DNA of 64,000 bases from Exercitatus varius. GTDB lineage: Bacteria > Pseudomonadota > Gammaproteobacteria > Enterobacterales > Pasteurellaceae. The stretch covers positions 62,001 through 126,000 of the forward strand of contig NZ_JARQTO010000009.1 in assembly GCF_029577735.1 (NCBI RefSeq). Direction: 5' to 3'. Position 1 is the stretch's first letter; each line of letters opens with the position of its first letter. The position numbers and the translations under genes were made by a program. The notes under the pieces were generated by a model. The model made no database searches, was not told where the DNA came from, and saw only the letters and a list, made by a program, of their open reading frames with translations. Positions 32,954-41,922 of the stretch are shown in pieces.

Positions 32954-34240
32954 ATGGATTTAGACAAATTAATTGATATTGACCGAGCGCATATTTGGCA
33001 CCCTTATTCATCAATGACTCAGCCTATCCCTGTCTATGCGGTGGAAAGTGCAAAGGGCGTTGAAATTTATCTTAAAGACGGTCGAGTGCTCATTGACGGT
33101 ATGTCATCGTGGTGGGCGGCACTGCACGGTTATAATCATCCTCGTTTAAATAACGCAATCACAGCGCAATTGGCGAAAATGAGCCATATTATGTTCGGCG
33201 GTATAACGCACGAACCTGCGGTAAAATTAACGGAAAAATTGCTGACCATTTTACCTCCGTCATTAAACAAAATATTTTTTGCCGATAGCGGTTCTGTAGC
33301 GGTGGAAGTGGCATTGAAAATGGCATTGCAATATTGGCAAGCAAAAGGGGAAGATCGAAATCAATTTGCCACTGTGCGTTCAGGCTATTACGGCGATACT
33401 TGGCACGCCATGTCTGTTTGCGATCCTGTTACGGGTATGCACGGCTTATTTCGTCATCGCTTACCGATTCAACATTTTTTACCCCAACCTTCGATTAAAT
33501 TTGATGAAGAATGGCAAGAAAGTGCGATTGAACCATTGAAAGCATTGCTTGCGCATAAAGGAAACCAAATTGCGGCATTGATTTTAGAACCCATTGTGCA
33601 AGGTGCCGGCGGAATGTATTTCTATTCGCCGATGTATTTAAAACGAGCGAGAGAACTTTGCGATCAACATGGTGTATTGCTGATTTTTGACGAAATTGCC
33701 ACCGGTTTTGGGCGGACAGGCAAACTATTTGCTTTAGAATATGCCAATGTTGTGCCGGATATTCTTTGTATCGGCAAAGCATTAACCGGCGGTTACCTGA
33801 CATTAGCTGCCACCATTACCACTGAACATATTGCTCATACCATCAGTGAAGGCGAGGCAAAATGTTTTATGCACGGCCCAACTTTTATGGGGAATCCACT
33901 GGCTTGTGCGGTAGCCTATGAATCTCTGTCGCTTTTACTGGAAAGCGATTGGCAACATAAAGTCCATCAAATTGAAGCGCAGCTCAAGGCTGAACTTGCA
34001 CCGGCTAAAGCGTTTAAATCCGTTGCTGAAGTCCGTGTTCTAGGGGCGATTGGGGTGTTGGAAATGCGTGAAGCGGTCAATATGGTTTCTTTACAAAAAC
34101 GCTTTGTAGAAAAGGGAATTTGGGTTCGTCCTTTTGGTAAACTTATTTATATTATGCCGCCTTTTATTATCGAACCTAGACAATTAAGCTTTTTAACCGA
34201 GCAATTATTAGCCGTGGTCAAAGAGGAATATGATGAATAA
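32954..34240 (+). CDS. bioA: Adenosylmethionine-8-amino-7-oxononanoate aminotransferase BioA
   Basis: PLP enzyme converting KAPA to DAPA in biotin synthesis, using S-adenosylmethionine as amino donor. Features: IWHPYSSM and DGMSSWWAALHGYNHP at the N-terminus, LIFDEIATGFGRTG, and the PLP lysine in CIGKALTGGYL. The start at 32954 (MDLDKLIDIDRAHIWHP) fits the family and has GGTGA upstream; the frame extends to 32909 but that part lies in the leader hairpin. First gene of bioA-F-G-C-D, overlapping bioF. The operon is visibly AT-richer than its surroundings. Confidence 0.96.
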   Translation: MDLDKLIDIDRAHIWHPYSSMTQPIPVYAVESAKGVEIYLKDGRVLIDGMSSWWAALHGYNHPRLNNAITAQLAKMSHIMFGGITHEPAVKLTEKLLTILPPSLNKIFFADSGSVAVEVALKMALQYWQAKGEDRNQFATVRSGYYGDTWHAMSVCDPVTGMHGLFRHRLPIQHFLPQPSIKFDEEWQESAIEPLKALLAHKGNQIAALILEPIVQGAGGMYFYSPMYLKRARELCDQHGVLLIFDEIATGFGRTGKLFALEYANVVPDILCIGKALTGGYLTLAATITTEHIAHTISEGEAKCFMHGPTFMGNPLACAVAYESLSLLLESDWQHKVHQIEAQLKAELAPAKAFKSVAEVRVLGAIGVLEMREAVNMVSLQKRFVEKGIWVRPFGKLIYIMPPFIIEPRQLSFLTEQLLAVVKEEYDE

Positions 34241-35375
34241 ATTTACTCAACATCTTCAGCAATTAGCTGAAATTGGGCAGAAACGCCAATTCCCTGATAT
34301 TGAACATCAGGGAAAGTTTGTGCTTGCCCGTGGCCTCAAAATGTTAAATTTATCCTCTAACGATTATTTGGGTCTGGCAAATGATGCACAACAGGTGGAA
34401 AGATTTTTGCAATCTATCGGTAAAAATCAACCGCTCACATCATCATCTTCTCGTTTATTAACGGGCAATTTCCCGATTTATCAGGATTTTGAAACGCTAT
34501 TAGCACAACGTTTTCAGCGAGAATCCGCTCTATTATTTAATAGCGGCTATCACGCCAATATCGGTATTTTGCCTGCGGTGGCGGATAAACAAACCCTAAT
34601 TTTAGCAGACAAATTGGTTCATGCCAGTTTGATTGACGGCATTCGACTTTCCGGGGCGGATTTTTTCCGTTATAAGCATAATGATTATCTTCATCTTGAG
34701 CAGCTATTGCAGACACATTCAGAGCGCTACCAACAAGTGATTATTGTTACAGAAAGTGTTTTTAGTATGGACGGCGATATTGCGGATCTTCAACAGTTAG
34801 TTGCACTCAAAAAACGTTACACCAATGTGCTACTGTATGTTGATGAAGCCCACGCCATAGGTGTATACGGGCAGCAAGGTTTAGGAATGGCAGAAGTCTT
34901 CGACTGTATTCAAGAAATTGACTTTTTAGTCGGGACTTTTGGTAAGGCATTGGCATCTATGGGGGCTTATCTTGTTTGTGATAGCGAGATAAGAGAATAC
35001 TTAATCAATACGATGCGTCCTTTAATTTTTTCTACCGCACTTCCACCGATTAATGTTGCTTGGACTTACTTTTTATTTGAACAATTACCGCAATTTACTG
35101 AAAAGCGTCATCATCTTGAGAAATTAAGCCAAATCTTGCGAACTGAAGTGGCGAAAAGAAGTGAATTTCCGCTGTTAAGCGAAACTTGCATCGTGCCATA
35201 TATCTTAGGCGAAAATCAGCAAGCGGTGGAAAAAGCCGATTATTTGCAAAAACAAGGATATTATTGCTTGCCTATTCGTCCGCCAACAGTACCCAAAGGC
35301 ACGGCACGTTTGCGTTTTTCATTAACCGCAGATTTAACCGAGCAAGAAATAAAAGGCTTAATCGCATATTTATAA
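34230..35375 (+). CDS. bioF: 8-amino-7-oxononanoate synthase BioF
   Basis: PLP-dependent condensation of pimeloyl-ACP with alanine to give KAPA. The 381 residues include SSNDYLGLA, the aspartate of YVDEAHAIGVYG and the PLP lysine in VGTFGKALASMGAY. Start codons lie at 34230 and 34233, preceded by AGAGGA. It overlaps the end of bioA by 11 nt, so it is translationally coupled. H. influenzae carries the same gene order. Confidence 0.95.
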   Translation: MMNKFTQHLQQLAEIGQKRQFPDIEHQGKFVLARGLKMLNLSSNDYLGLANDAQQVERFLQSIGKNQPLTSSSSRLLTGNFPIYQDFETLLAQRFQRESALLFNSGYHANIGILPAVADKQTLILADKLVHASLIDGIRLSGADFFRYKHNDYLHLEQLLQTHSERYQQVIIVTESVFSMDGDIADLQQLVALKKRYTNVLLYVDEAHAIGVYGQQGLGMAEVFDCIQEIDFLVGTFGKALASMGAYLVCDSEIREYLINTMRPLIFSTALPPINVAWTYFLFEQLPQFTEKRHHLEKLSQILRTEVAKRSEFPLLSETCIVPYILGENQQAVEKADYLQKQGYYCLPIRPPTVPKGTARLRFSLTADLTEQEIKGLIAYL

Positions 35376-35387
35376 AAGGAGAATTAA

Positions 35388-36053
35388 GTGCGCTATCAAC
35401 ATATTGCACGCCAACAGCGTAAATTGCTTGTGTATTTTTCCGGCTGGGGAACGCCAATCAGCATTGCGAAATCTTTAGAGTTACCGAACGATTTCGATTT
35501 ACTGATTTGTTACGATTACCGAGATTTGAATCTTGAATTTGATTTTTCGGGCTATCAAGAAATTTATGTGGTGGCTTGGTCTCTAGGTGTTTGGGTGGCT
35601 GAACGTGTTTTACATGCTATTCCTTTGACTTACGCTGTGGCGATCAATGGAACGGGGGCACCTAAACACGATCAATTTGGCATTCCAACGGCAGTTTTTG
35701 AAGGTACGCTTGCGTCTTTAAACGAAGAAAATCTTGTAAAATTTGAACGCAGAATGTGCGGTAAAATTGCCCTAGAAAATTACCGCTTGTTACCTGAAAA
35801 GCGAGATTTCATAGAAGTAAAACAAGAGTTAGTGCACTTAAATGATTGTATTATGCAAGATAATCGAACGGGGTTGTTAGTGTGGCAAAAAGCCATTATT
35901 GGCAACAAAGATAAAATTATTCCAACACAAAATCAGCTTGAATACTGGCAAAATCAACCGCAAACCAAAATTCAGCTTATTGATGCGGAGCATTATCTTT
36001 TTAATCACTTTTCCGGTTGGCAAAAACTGCTTGAGGGTGTGACGTGCAGTTAG
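35388..36053 (+). CDS. bioG: Pimeloyl-ACP methyl ester esterase BioG
   Basis: Removes the methyl ester from pimeloyl-ACP, ending the BioC-dependent modified fatty-acid cycle. It belongs to the DUF452/BioG group found in Haemophilus and replaces the BioH of E. coli. The fold is alpha/beta hydrolase: nucleophile serine in VVAWSLGVWVAE, an acidic residue near GNKDKIIPT, and the histidine in DAEHYLFNHF. Length 221 residues. The start is GTG at 35388 with a strong AAAAGGAG. The gene overlaps bioC by 10 nt. Confidence 0.92.
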   Translation: MRYQHIARQQRKLLVYFSGWGTPISIAKSLELPNDFDLLICYDYRDLNLEFDFSGYQEIYVVAWSLGVWVAERVLHAIPLTYAVAINGTGAPKHDQFGIPTAVFEGTLASLNEENLVKFERRMCGKIALENYRLLPEKRDFIEVKQELVHLNDCIMQDNRTGLLVWQKAIIGNKDKIIPTQNQLEYWQNQPQTKIQLIDAEHYLFNHFSGWQKLLEGVTCS

Positions 36054-36817
36054 TGGATAAACAGCAAGTTGCCATCCGATTTTCACAAGCAAAATCGGAA
36101 TATGATAATAATGCGATTGCTCAACAATGTATTGTACAAAAGCTGATGGCGTTACTCGCAACCCAAGGCAAAGCTTTTGGCAAAATACTTGAAATAGGTT
36201 GCGGCACAGGTATGTTAAGTGAACAACTTGTATCGCAATGCTCTTTCGAGCGTTTGGTACTAAACGATCTTTGTCGCGATTATGAGCCTGCTTTACGCAA
36301 AAAATTACCTTATTCTTCGGTGCATTATCACTTCGGTGACGCGGAGCGAGAAAATTTCGGCATAGGTTATGATTTGGTGATTTCCGCTTCTGCAATTCAA
36401 TGGTTTGAAAATGAAGCGAACTTCCTGAAAAAGACGGCCAACATGCTGAATGATGACGGTATTTTATTGTTTAATACATTTTCGCCTAAAAATCTTTATG
36501 AAATTAAGTGTCTGCTCAAAACGGGATTAACTTATCCCACCGAAGACGAATGGTATAAATTATTAGCCGATGAATTTGAAGTTCTTGTTTTAACAACGGA
36601 AGAAATTCCCCTTTATTTTGATTGTGCATTATCAGTACTAACACATTTGAATAAAACAGGGGTAAGCATTATTAATCCGTCTAAATGGTCGGACAATCGT
36701 CTAATGCAGTTTGAACAGCGTTATCGTACGCGATTTCAGCAGGATTTAGGCGTGACATTAACTTATACGCCACTTTATGTACTGGTTCGTAAAAAAAGGA
36801 AACAACATGCTTGGTAA
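36044..36817 (+). CDS. bioC: Malonyl-ACP O-methyltransferase BioC
   Basis: SAM-dependent enzyme that methylates malonyl-ACP, disguising it as a fatty-acid primer for pimelate assembly. The SAM-binding motif is ILEIGCGTGML, with DLVISASAIQWFEN further on, typical of BioC. Length 257 residues. The start is GTG at 36044, inside the last codons of bioG. Pairing with bioG completes the pimeloyl pathway within the operon. Confidence 0.94.
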   Translation: MQLVDKQQVAIRFSQAKSEYDNNAIAQQCIVQKLMALLATQGKAFGKILEIGCGTGMLSEQLVSQCSFERLVLNDLCRDYEPALRKKLPYSSVHYHFGDAERENFGIGYDLVISASAIQWFENEANFLKKTANMLNDDGILLFNTFSPKNLYEIKCLLKTGLTYPTEDEWYKLLADEFEVLVLTTEEIPLYFDCALSVLTHLNKTGVSIINPSKWSDNRLMQFEQRYRTRFQQDLGVTLTYTPLYVLVRKKRKQHAW

Positions 36818-37451
36818 AGTGATTTTTGTATCGGGTATTGATACGGATGTAGGGAAAACCATTGCAACAGGTTTTTATGCTAAGATATTGCAGGAACAAG
36901 GCTTTTCAGTAATTACGCAAAAAATGATTCAAACCGGCTGTGAAGGGATTGCGGCCGATATTTTAGTGCATCGCAAAATTCAAGGCATTGATTTATTGCC
37001 TGAAGATAAAGCAGGTTTAACTTGCCCTTATGTTTTTCCTTATCCTTGTTCGCCACATTTAGCGGCGCGTTTAGCGCATACGGAAATTGATGAAAATAAA
37101 ATTAACCGCGCGGTTCATCAATTAAGACAAAAATATGATTATGTCTTGTTAGAAGGGGCCGGCGGACTGGCTGTGCCTTATACCGAAACGAGAACTACCT
37201 TAGATTATTTGAAAACACAGCGGTATCCGCTAATTTTGGTTAGTTCGGGTAAATTAGGCAGTATTAATCACACATTACTCAGTTTGATAGCCTGCCGGCA
37301 ATATCAAATTCCGTTGGAAGCATTGGTTTATAACCGTTATCTTGATCAAGATTCACTAATCAGCCGAAATACGGAAGAATATTTATCACACCATTTACAA
37401 CAATATTTCCCGAAAGCGAAATTTATTGGTTTAGATAATATCAATATTTAA
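36807..37451 (+). CDS. bioD: Dethiobiotin synthetase BioD
   Basis: ATP-dependent ring closure of DAPA with CO2 to dethiobiotin. The P-loop is SGIDTDVGKT, followed by Mg/substrate motifs around QTGCEG and LLEGAGGLAVPY. The start at 36807 (MLGKVIFVSG) has AAAAAGGAAAC upstream; an earlier ATG in the same frame at 36777 lies within bioC and is less likely. Length 214 residues. Last gene of the operon. No bioB is in the window, so it must be elsewhere. Confidence 0.95.
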   Translation: MLGKVIFVSGIDTDVGKTIATGFYAKILQEQGFSVITQKMIQTGCEGIAADILVHRKIQGIDLLPEDKAGLTCPYVFPYPCSPHLAARLAHTEIDENKINRAVHQLRQKYDYVLLEGAGGLAVPYTETRTTLDYLKTQRYPLILVSSGKLGSINHTLLSLIACRQYQIPLEALVYNRYLDQDSLISRNTEEYLSHHLQQYFPKAKFIGLDNINI

Positions 37452-37454
37452 CGC

Positions 37455-37642
37455 AACATACTCATCATGCCAGCAGAGCTCTTTTGGGGAACATCGAAAA
37501 ATAATGTTTTTATCCTCGACAGTTTGAAACGGCTGAAGAGCTCATCGTTGCAGTCAAACAGCATCTTGAATACGATAGCCGTCAACATATTCAACAGAAA
37601 TTAAAAAGACTGATTCCGATAGATTCTCGAAATCAGTCCTGA
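37455..37642 (+). pseudogene. IS3-family transposase C-terminal relic, frameshifted
   Basis: Two short frames together resemble the end of an IS3/IS150-type DDE transposase. The first (37467-~37520) reads MPAELFWGTSKNNVFIL, like the usual APAESFWGTLKNE before the catalytic glutamate region. The second (37520-37642) reads QFETAEELIVAVKQHLEYDSRQHIQQKLKRL... ending RNQS and TGA, matching the standard NERIQ-KLKGLSPVQYRTQS tail. A frameshift separates them, and no orfA or upstream half is present, so it is a dead fragment. It lies directly after the AT-rich bio operon. Confidence 0.78.
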
Positions 37643-37706
37643 TGCGTATCGTTGAGGTTTCGCGGGCGGAACAAAAAACGTTTAAAATTTTGACCGCACT
37701 TTACGC

Positions 37707-38567
37707 TTATTTCGTTAACAAATCCAAGGCTTCCTGATATTTCGCCACGGTTTTTGCAATCACTTCCGCCGGCACTTTCGGCGCAGGCGGTTGTTTGTTC
37801 CAGCCGCTTTGTTCCAACCAATCGCGTACAAATTGCTTATCAAAAGACGGCGGATTAGTGCCTTCTTTGTAAGTCTCCACCGACCAAAAACGGCTGGAAT
37901 CCGGCGTCAGCACTTCGTCCATTAAGGTTAAGGTGCCGTTTTCATCCAAACCGAATTCAAATTTGGTATCGCAAATAATAATGCCTTTGCTTAATGCGTA
38001 CGCCGCCGCTTCTTTGTAAAGGGCAATGGCGGCATCGCGCACCTGCGCCGCCAATTCTTTGCCGATTTGACGTTCGCATTCCGCATAACTGATATTAATA
38101 TCGTGATCGCCCACCTCTTCTTTGCTGGACGGAGTGAAAATCGGCTCCGGCAATTTGCTGGCTTCCACCAGACCTTTCGGTAATGTCAACCCGCAAATGG
38201 TGCCGGTTTGGCGATAATCTTTTAGGCCCGAACCGGTTAAATAACCGCGCACGATGGATTCTATTTTAATCGGTTTCAGGCGCTTCACCACCACCGCACG
38301 GTCTTTCACCGAATCCGCTTCCGCTTTCGGTAATACGTCGTAAACCGTTTCGCCGGTGAAATGGTTCGGCATAATATGCGCCAGTTTTTTGAACCAGAAA
38401 TTGGAAATCTGCGTCAGAATTTCGCCTTTACGCGGAATCGGATCATCCAAAATCACATCGAAGGCGGACAACCGATCCGACGCCACCATCAACATGCGTT
38501 TATCATCGATTTCGTAAAGATCACGCACTTTACCGGAATAAATTTTTTTTAAGCTTAACTCTGCCAT
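37707..38567 (-). CDS. purC: Phosphoribosylaminoimidazole-succinocarboxamide synthase PurC
   Basis: Joins CAIR with aspartate to SAICAR in purine synthesis. The 286-residue product is of the Haemophilus/yeast-like type: KIYSGKVRDLYEID, DRLSAFDVILDDPIP, SIVRGYLTGSGLKDY and DTKFEFGLDENG are hallmarks. AAAGGCAAC precedes the ATG. A PurR operator overlaps its promoter region. Single-gene unit. Confidence 0.96.
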   Translation of the reverse strand: MAELSLKKIYSGKVRDLYEIDDKRMLMVASDRLSAFDVILDDPIPRKGEILTQISNFWFKKLAHIMPNHFTGETVYDVLPKAEADSVKDRAVVVKRLKPIKIESIVRGYLTGSGLKDYRQTGTICGLTLPKGLVEASKLPEPIFTPSSKEEVGDHDINISYAECERQIGKELAAQVRDAAIALYKEAAAYALSKGIIICDTKFEFGLDENGTLTLMDEVLTPDSSRFWSVETYKEGTNPPSFDKQFVRDWLEQSGWNKQPPAPKVPAEVIAKTVAKYQEALDLLTK

Positions 38568-38601
38568 GATAGTTGCCTTTTATGGGGAAAAATTCGGCAA
38601 A

Positions 38602-38607
38602 ATTATA
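38602..38607 (-). promoter_or_regulatory. -10 element of purC
   Basis: TATAAT on the minus strand, 35 bp before the start codon. The PurR box lies about 20 bp upstream of it, over or just above the -35 position. Confidence 0.6.
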
Positions 38608-38627
38608 CCGCATTTTTTCAAAAAGGT

Positions 38628-38643
38628 AAGCAAACGATTGCGA
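38628..38643. promoter_or_regulatory. PurR operator upstream of purC
   Basis: AAGCAAACGATTGCGA fits the PurR consensus ANGCAANCGNTTNCNT with one mismatch at the final position. Its location over the purC promoter fits repression by PurR with hypoxanthine or guanine. Confidence 0.75.
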
Positions 38644-38690
38644 AAAGTAAAACCCTAAAGCAAAAACGCACCGTTTTGCCGCTTTTATTC

Positions 38691-40313
38691 TCAACCCAAC
38701 CAATAAATTCCCTGGTAAGGTTTTAGGATTAAAAAATCATCCGATTTTTCAACATCGTTATAGTTATTCATCAGCACTTCACCATGCGGCTGCAAACAAA
38801 CCCTTTGAACCGTACGACTGAAGTTCGCAACTACGGTTAATGTCTGTCCGTCGGCTTTGCGTTTATAAGCCCACACGAATTCATGATTCGGCAACAGATC
38901 GCAATAATCGCCGTCGGTAAACACGGGCAGCTCTTTGCGGAGCCGGATTAAACGCTGATAAACGTAAAACACCGAATGTTTATCCGCCAGCGCCTGTTCA
39001 ACGTTGATTTCCGCATAACTTTTCGCCGCCTCAATCCAAGGCGTACCGTCGGTAAAGCCGGCATTCGGGGAAGCGTCCCATTGCATCGGCGTGCGGGAAT
39101 TGTCACGGGATTTCTGGGCTAAAACTTGTAAAATTTCGCCCGCACTTTTCCCTTGATCCTGCAGAATTTGATACGCATTCAGACTTTCCACGTCACGATA
39201 CTGTTTAATTGAAGAGAAATTCGGATTAATCATGCCGATTTCTTCGCCCTGATAAATATAAGGCGTGCCTTGCATACCGTGCAGCACCATCGCCAGCATT
39301 TTGGCGGAAGCGGTGCGAAATTCGCCTTCATCGCCAAAACGGGATACGATACGCGGCTGATCATGATTACACCAAAACAGCGCATTCCACGCACGATTAT
39401 GCATACCTTGCTGCCAATAGTTGAAAATGGATTTCAGCTGGACGTAATCCGGTTTAGCATAAGTCCATTTTTCGCCGTTCGGATAATCCACTTTCAGATG
39501 ATGGAAATTAAAGGTCATGGATAGCTCGTTGCCCGCTAAATTGGCATATTGCTGACAATGTTCCAGCTTGGTGGAAGACATTTCGCCGACGCTCATTAAA
39601 TTGAAAGGTTTAAGCGCATTTTTATTTAAATCCTGCAAATATTGGTGAATTTTCGGCCCGTCCGTATAAAAACGACGGCCGTCGCCTTCGAAATCGTCTT
39701 CGAACACCGCCGGTTTGGAAATCAAATTCACGACGTCTAACCGTAAACCGTCCACCCCTTTTTCCGCCCAAAAACGGCAAATATCGTACAGTTCGGCGCG
39801 CAATTTAGGATTTTCCCAGTTGAGATCCGCCTGCTCCGGCGCAAATAAATGCAAATAATATTTTTGCGCTTTGTCCGACCATTTCCACGCACTGCCGCCG
39901 AATTTGGATTGCCAGTTGGTAGGCTGCTCGCGCCAGATATAATAATCGTGATATTCGCTGTTCGGATCTTCGCCCTGTTTGAACCAGTCGTGAAAGGTTG
40001 AACTGTGGTTGAACACCATATCCATCACGATACGAATATGACGTTTGTGCGCTTCGGCGACTAATTGCTCGAAATCGTCCATCGTGCCGTAAATCGGATC
40101 GATATTACGATAATCGGCGATATCGTAACCGTTGTCGATTTGCGGCGATACGTACATCGGCGTCAGCCAGATACCGTCAACACCAAGGCGCTGCAAATAA
40201 TCCAAACGACGAATAATTCCCTGAATGTCGCCCGTGCCCGAACCGGTACTGTCCTGAAAACTTTTCGGATAAATCTGATATATAACGCCGTTTTTCCACC
40301 ACTCGGTTTGCAT
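38691..40313 (-). CDS. treC: Trehalose-6-phosphate hydrolase TreC (GH13)
   Basis: Cytoplasmic alpha-glucosidase that splits trehalose 6-phosphate, delivered by TreB, into glucose and glucose 6-phosphate. GH13 regions are clear: DMVFNHSS, GLRLDVVNL (nucleophile Asp), a GEMSS acid region and CNHDQPRIVSRFGD. The N-terminal WWKNGVIYQIYPKSFQDSTGSGTGD is typical of TreC. Length 540 residues. Downstream of treB, with a 93-bp gap holding an inverted uptake-signal hairpin. Confidence 0.95.
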   Translation of the reverse strand: MQTEWWKNGVIYQIYPKSFQDSTGSGTGDIQGIIRRLDYLQRLGVDGIWLTPMYVSPQIDNGYDIADYRNIDPIYGTMDDFEQLVAEAHKRHIRIVMDMVFNHSSTFHDWFKQGEDPNSEYHDYYIWREQPTNWQSKFGGSAWKWSDKAQKYYLHLFAPEQADLNWENPKLRAELYDICRFWAEKGVDGLRLDVVNLISKPAVFEDDFEGDGRRFYTDGPKIHQYLQDLNKNALKPFNLMSVGEMSSTKLEHCQQYANLAGNELSMTFNFHHLKVDYPNGEKWTYAKPDYVQLKSIFNYWQQGMHNRAWNALFWCNHDQPRIVSRFGDEGEFRTASAKMLAMVLHGMQGTPYIYQGEEIGMINPNFSSIKQYRDVESLNAYQILQDQGKSAGEILQVLAQKSRDNSRTPMQWDASPNAGFTDGTPWIEAAKSYAEINVEQALADKHSVFYVYQRLIRLRKELPVFTDGDYCDLLPNHEFVWAYKRKADGQTLTVVANFSRTVQRVCLQPHGEVLMNNYNDVEKSDDFLILKPYQGIYWLG

Positions 40314-40347
40314 GTTGAATTCCTTAAAATAGTCAAGAATAAAGGTA

Positions 40348-40388
40348 AAAGTGCGGGCGTTTTTTGCAACGTTTTTTCACCGCACTTT
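40348..40388 (-). terminator. Inverted uptake-signal pair between treB and treC
   Basis: AAAGTGCGG and CCGCACTTT are 23 bp apart with T-rich arms between them. It lies inside the tre operon and could lower treC expression relative to treB. Confidence 0.55.
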
Positions 40389-40406
40389 GAGAGAATAAGA
40401 GAAAGA

Positions 40407-41834
40407 TTATTCGATTTCGCCTTTCAGCGTTTTGCGTTTATAAACCGCCATGGTCAACACAAGCGGCACCACAATGGCAACTAACATGGCAAGCGCATAA
40501 AAGCCCCAGTATTGGTGTTGAATGGAAAGAATGCCCGGTAATCCGCCGACGCCGATACTACCGGCCAGCACGCCGGCAAAACCGCAGATCAATGCCGCGC
40601 AGGCCGAACCTGTCATAGCGCATAACATCGGGAAACGGTATTTTAAGTTAATGCCGTACATGGCCGGTTCGGTTACGCCAAGGTAAGCAGAAAGCGCCGC
40701 AGGCACCGCTATTTCGCGTACGCTGGCTTTCTTCGCCATAATCAGCACTGCAACGACGGCGGAAGCCTGCGCGATATTTGACAACGCGATTAACGGCCAT
40801 ACCGGTGTGCCGCCGATGCTTTGGATCATTTGCATATCAATGGCCAATGAAGTTTGGTGTACGCCGGTCACGACAAGCGGCGCATACAGAAAACCGAATA
40901 AAGCCGCTCCGATAGGCGCGAATTCGCCGGTCATCGCCGCTTTCACCACAAAGGCGACGCCGTTACCGATTTCACGACCGATAGGACCGATGATACTGTG
41001 CGCCAAAAATACGGCTAAAATAAGCGAAGTCACAGGCACAATGATCAGATTTAAGAAATCCGGCACGATTTTATTTAAGAAACGTTCGATATAAGAAAGG
41101 GTTAAGCCCGCCATAATAGCCGGAATAACCTGCGCCTGATAACCGACTTTTTCAATAGAAAACAGACCGAAATCCCATACTTCCGGAATTTGTGAACCCA
41201 AGGCATAGGAATTCATTAATTGCGAAGACACCAACGTTATACCAAGGGTGATACCAAGAATCGGAGAAGTGCCCATTTTACGCGCGATGGACCAACAGAT
41301 TCCCACCGGCAGGAAGAAGAAAATCGCCTCGCCGATAAGCCATAAGAAACTGTGCATACTCGCCCAGAACGTACTGATATCGACCAAGGTTTTCGTTCCG
41401 TCGTCAAACATTTTAATATCGCCGATCACGTTACGAAAACCTAAAATCAAACCTCCGCTGATCAAAGCCGGTAACAGCGGGATGAAGATATCCGCCATAT
41501 GAGAAATCAGGTTTTCATACCATTTTTGATTTTGACGGGCGGCGGCTTTCACTTGCTCTTTGTCCACACTGGCCAAACCGGTTTTTTCCAGCAGGATTTT
41601 GTAATAATCGCCGACTTCCTGCCCGATAACCACCTGATATTGTCCGCCGGTTGAAAAATTCGCTTTTACCATCGGCAATTCTTCGATGGCTTTGGCGTTC
41701 ACTTTGCTTTCATCGTTTAAAACGAAGCGTAAGCGGGTGATACAGTGCGTTACCGTCACAATATTTTCCCGACCGCCGATATAAACGATTAATTCGTCAA
41801 TATTTTTAGGATCCACCTTACTGATTTTCGCCAT
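40407..41834 (-). CDS. treB: PTS trehalose-specific EIIBC component TreB
   Basis: Imports and phosphorylates trehalose. The N-terminal EIIB domain carries the phosphorylated cysteine in TVTHCITRLRFVL; the rest is a ten-helix EIIC domain (about residues 100-470). No IIA domain is present, so phosphate should come from Crr at 17.4 kb. The ATG at 41834 gives 475 residues and MAKISKVDPKNIDELI, matching the family; an upstream in-frame TTG at 41849 overlaps the ribosome site GGAG. Controlled by the adjacent TreR and CRP sites. Confidence 0.95.
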   Translation of the reverse strand: MAKISKVDPKNIDELIVYIGGRENIVTVTHCITRLRFVLNDESKVNAKAIEELPMVKANFSTGGQYQVVIGQEVGDYYKILLEKTGLASVDKEQVKAAARQNQKWYENLISHMADIFIPLLPALISGGLILGFRNVIGDIKMFDDGTKTLVDISTFWASMHSFLWLIGEAIFFFLPVGICWSIARKMGTSPILGITLGITLVSSQLMNSYALGSQIPEVWDFGLFSIEKVGYQAQVIPAIMAGLTLSYIERFLNKIVPDFLNLIIVPVTSLILAVFLAHSIIGPIGREIGNGVAFVVKAAMTGEFAPIGAALFGFLYAPLVVTGVHQTSLAIDMQMIQSIGGTPVWPLIALSNIAQASAVVAVLIMAKKASVREIAVPAALSAYLGVTEPAMYGINLKYRFPMLCAMTGSACAALICGFAGVLAGSIGVGGLPGILSIQHQYWGFYALAMLVAIVVPLVLTMAVYKRKTLKGEIE

Positions 41835-41866
41835 AGGATATTTCTCCAACTATTAAAATTGTTTCA

Positions 41867-41894
41867 ATTATAACCCATGAACATACCGTGTAAA
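41867..41894 (-). promoter_or_regulatory. Promoter of treB
   Basis: On the minus strand, TTTACA (41889-41894) and TATAAT (41867-41872) are 16 bp apart. The CRP site is centred about 70 bp upstream of the expected start and the TreR operator sits just above the -35. Confidence 0.7.
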
Positions 41895-41908
41895 TGGGAA
41901 CGTTCCCA
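41895..41908. promoter_or_regulatory. TreR operator
   Basis: Perfect palindrome TGGGAACGTTCCCA, matching the GGGAACGTTCCC operator known for E. coli TreR. It is next to the treB -35. Confidence 0.85.
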
Positions 41909-41922
41909 CTTTTATTCAGAAA

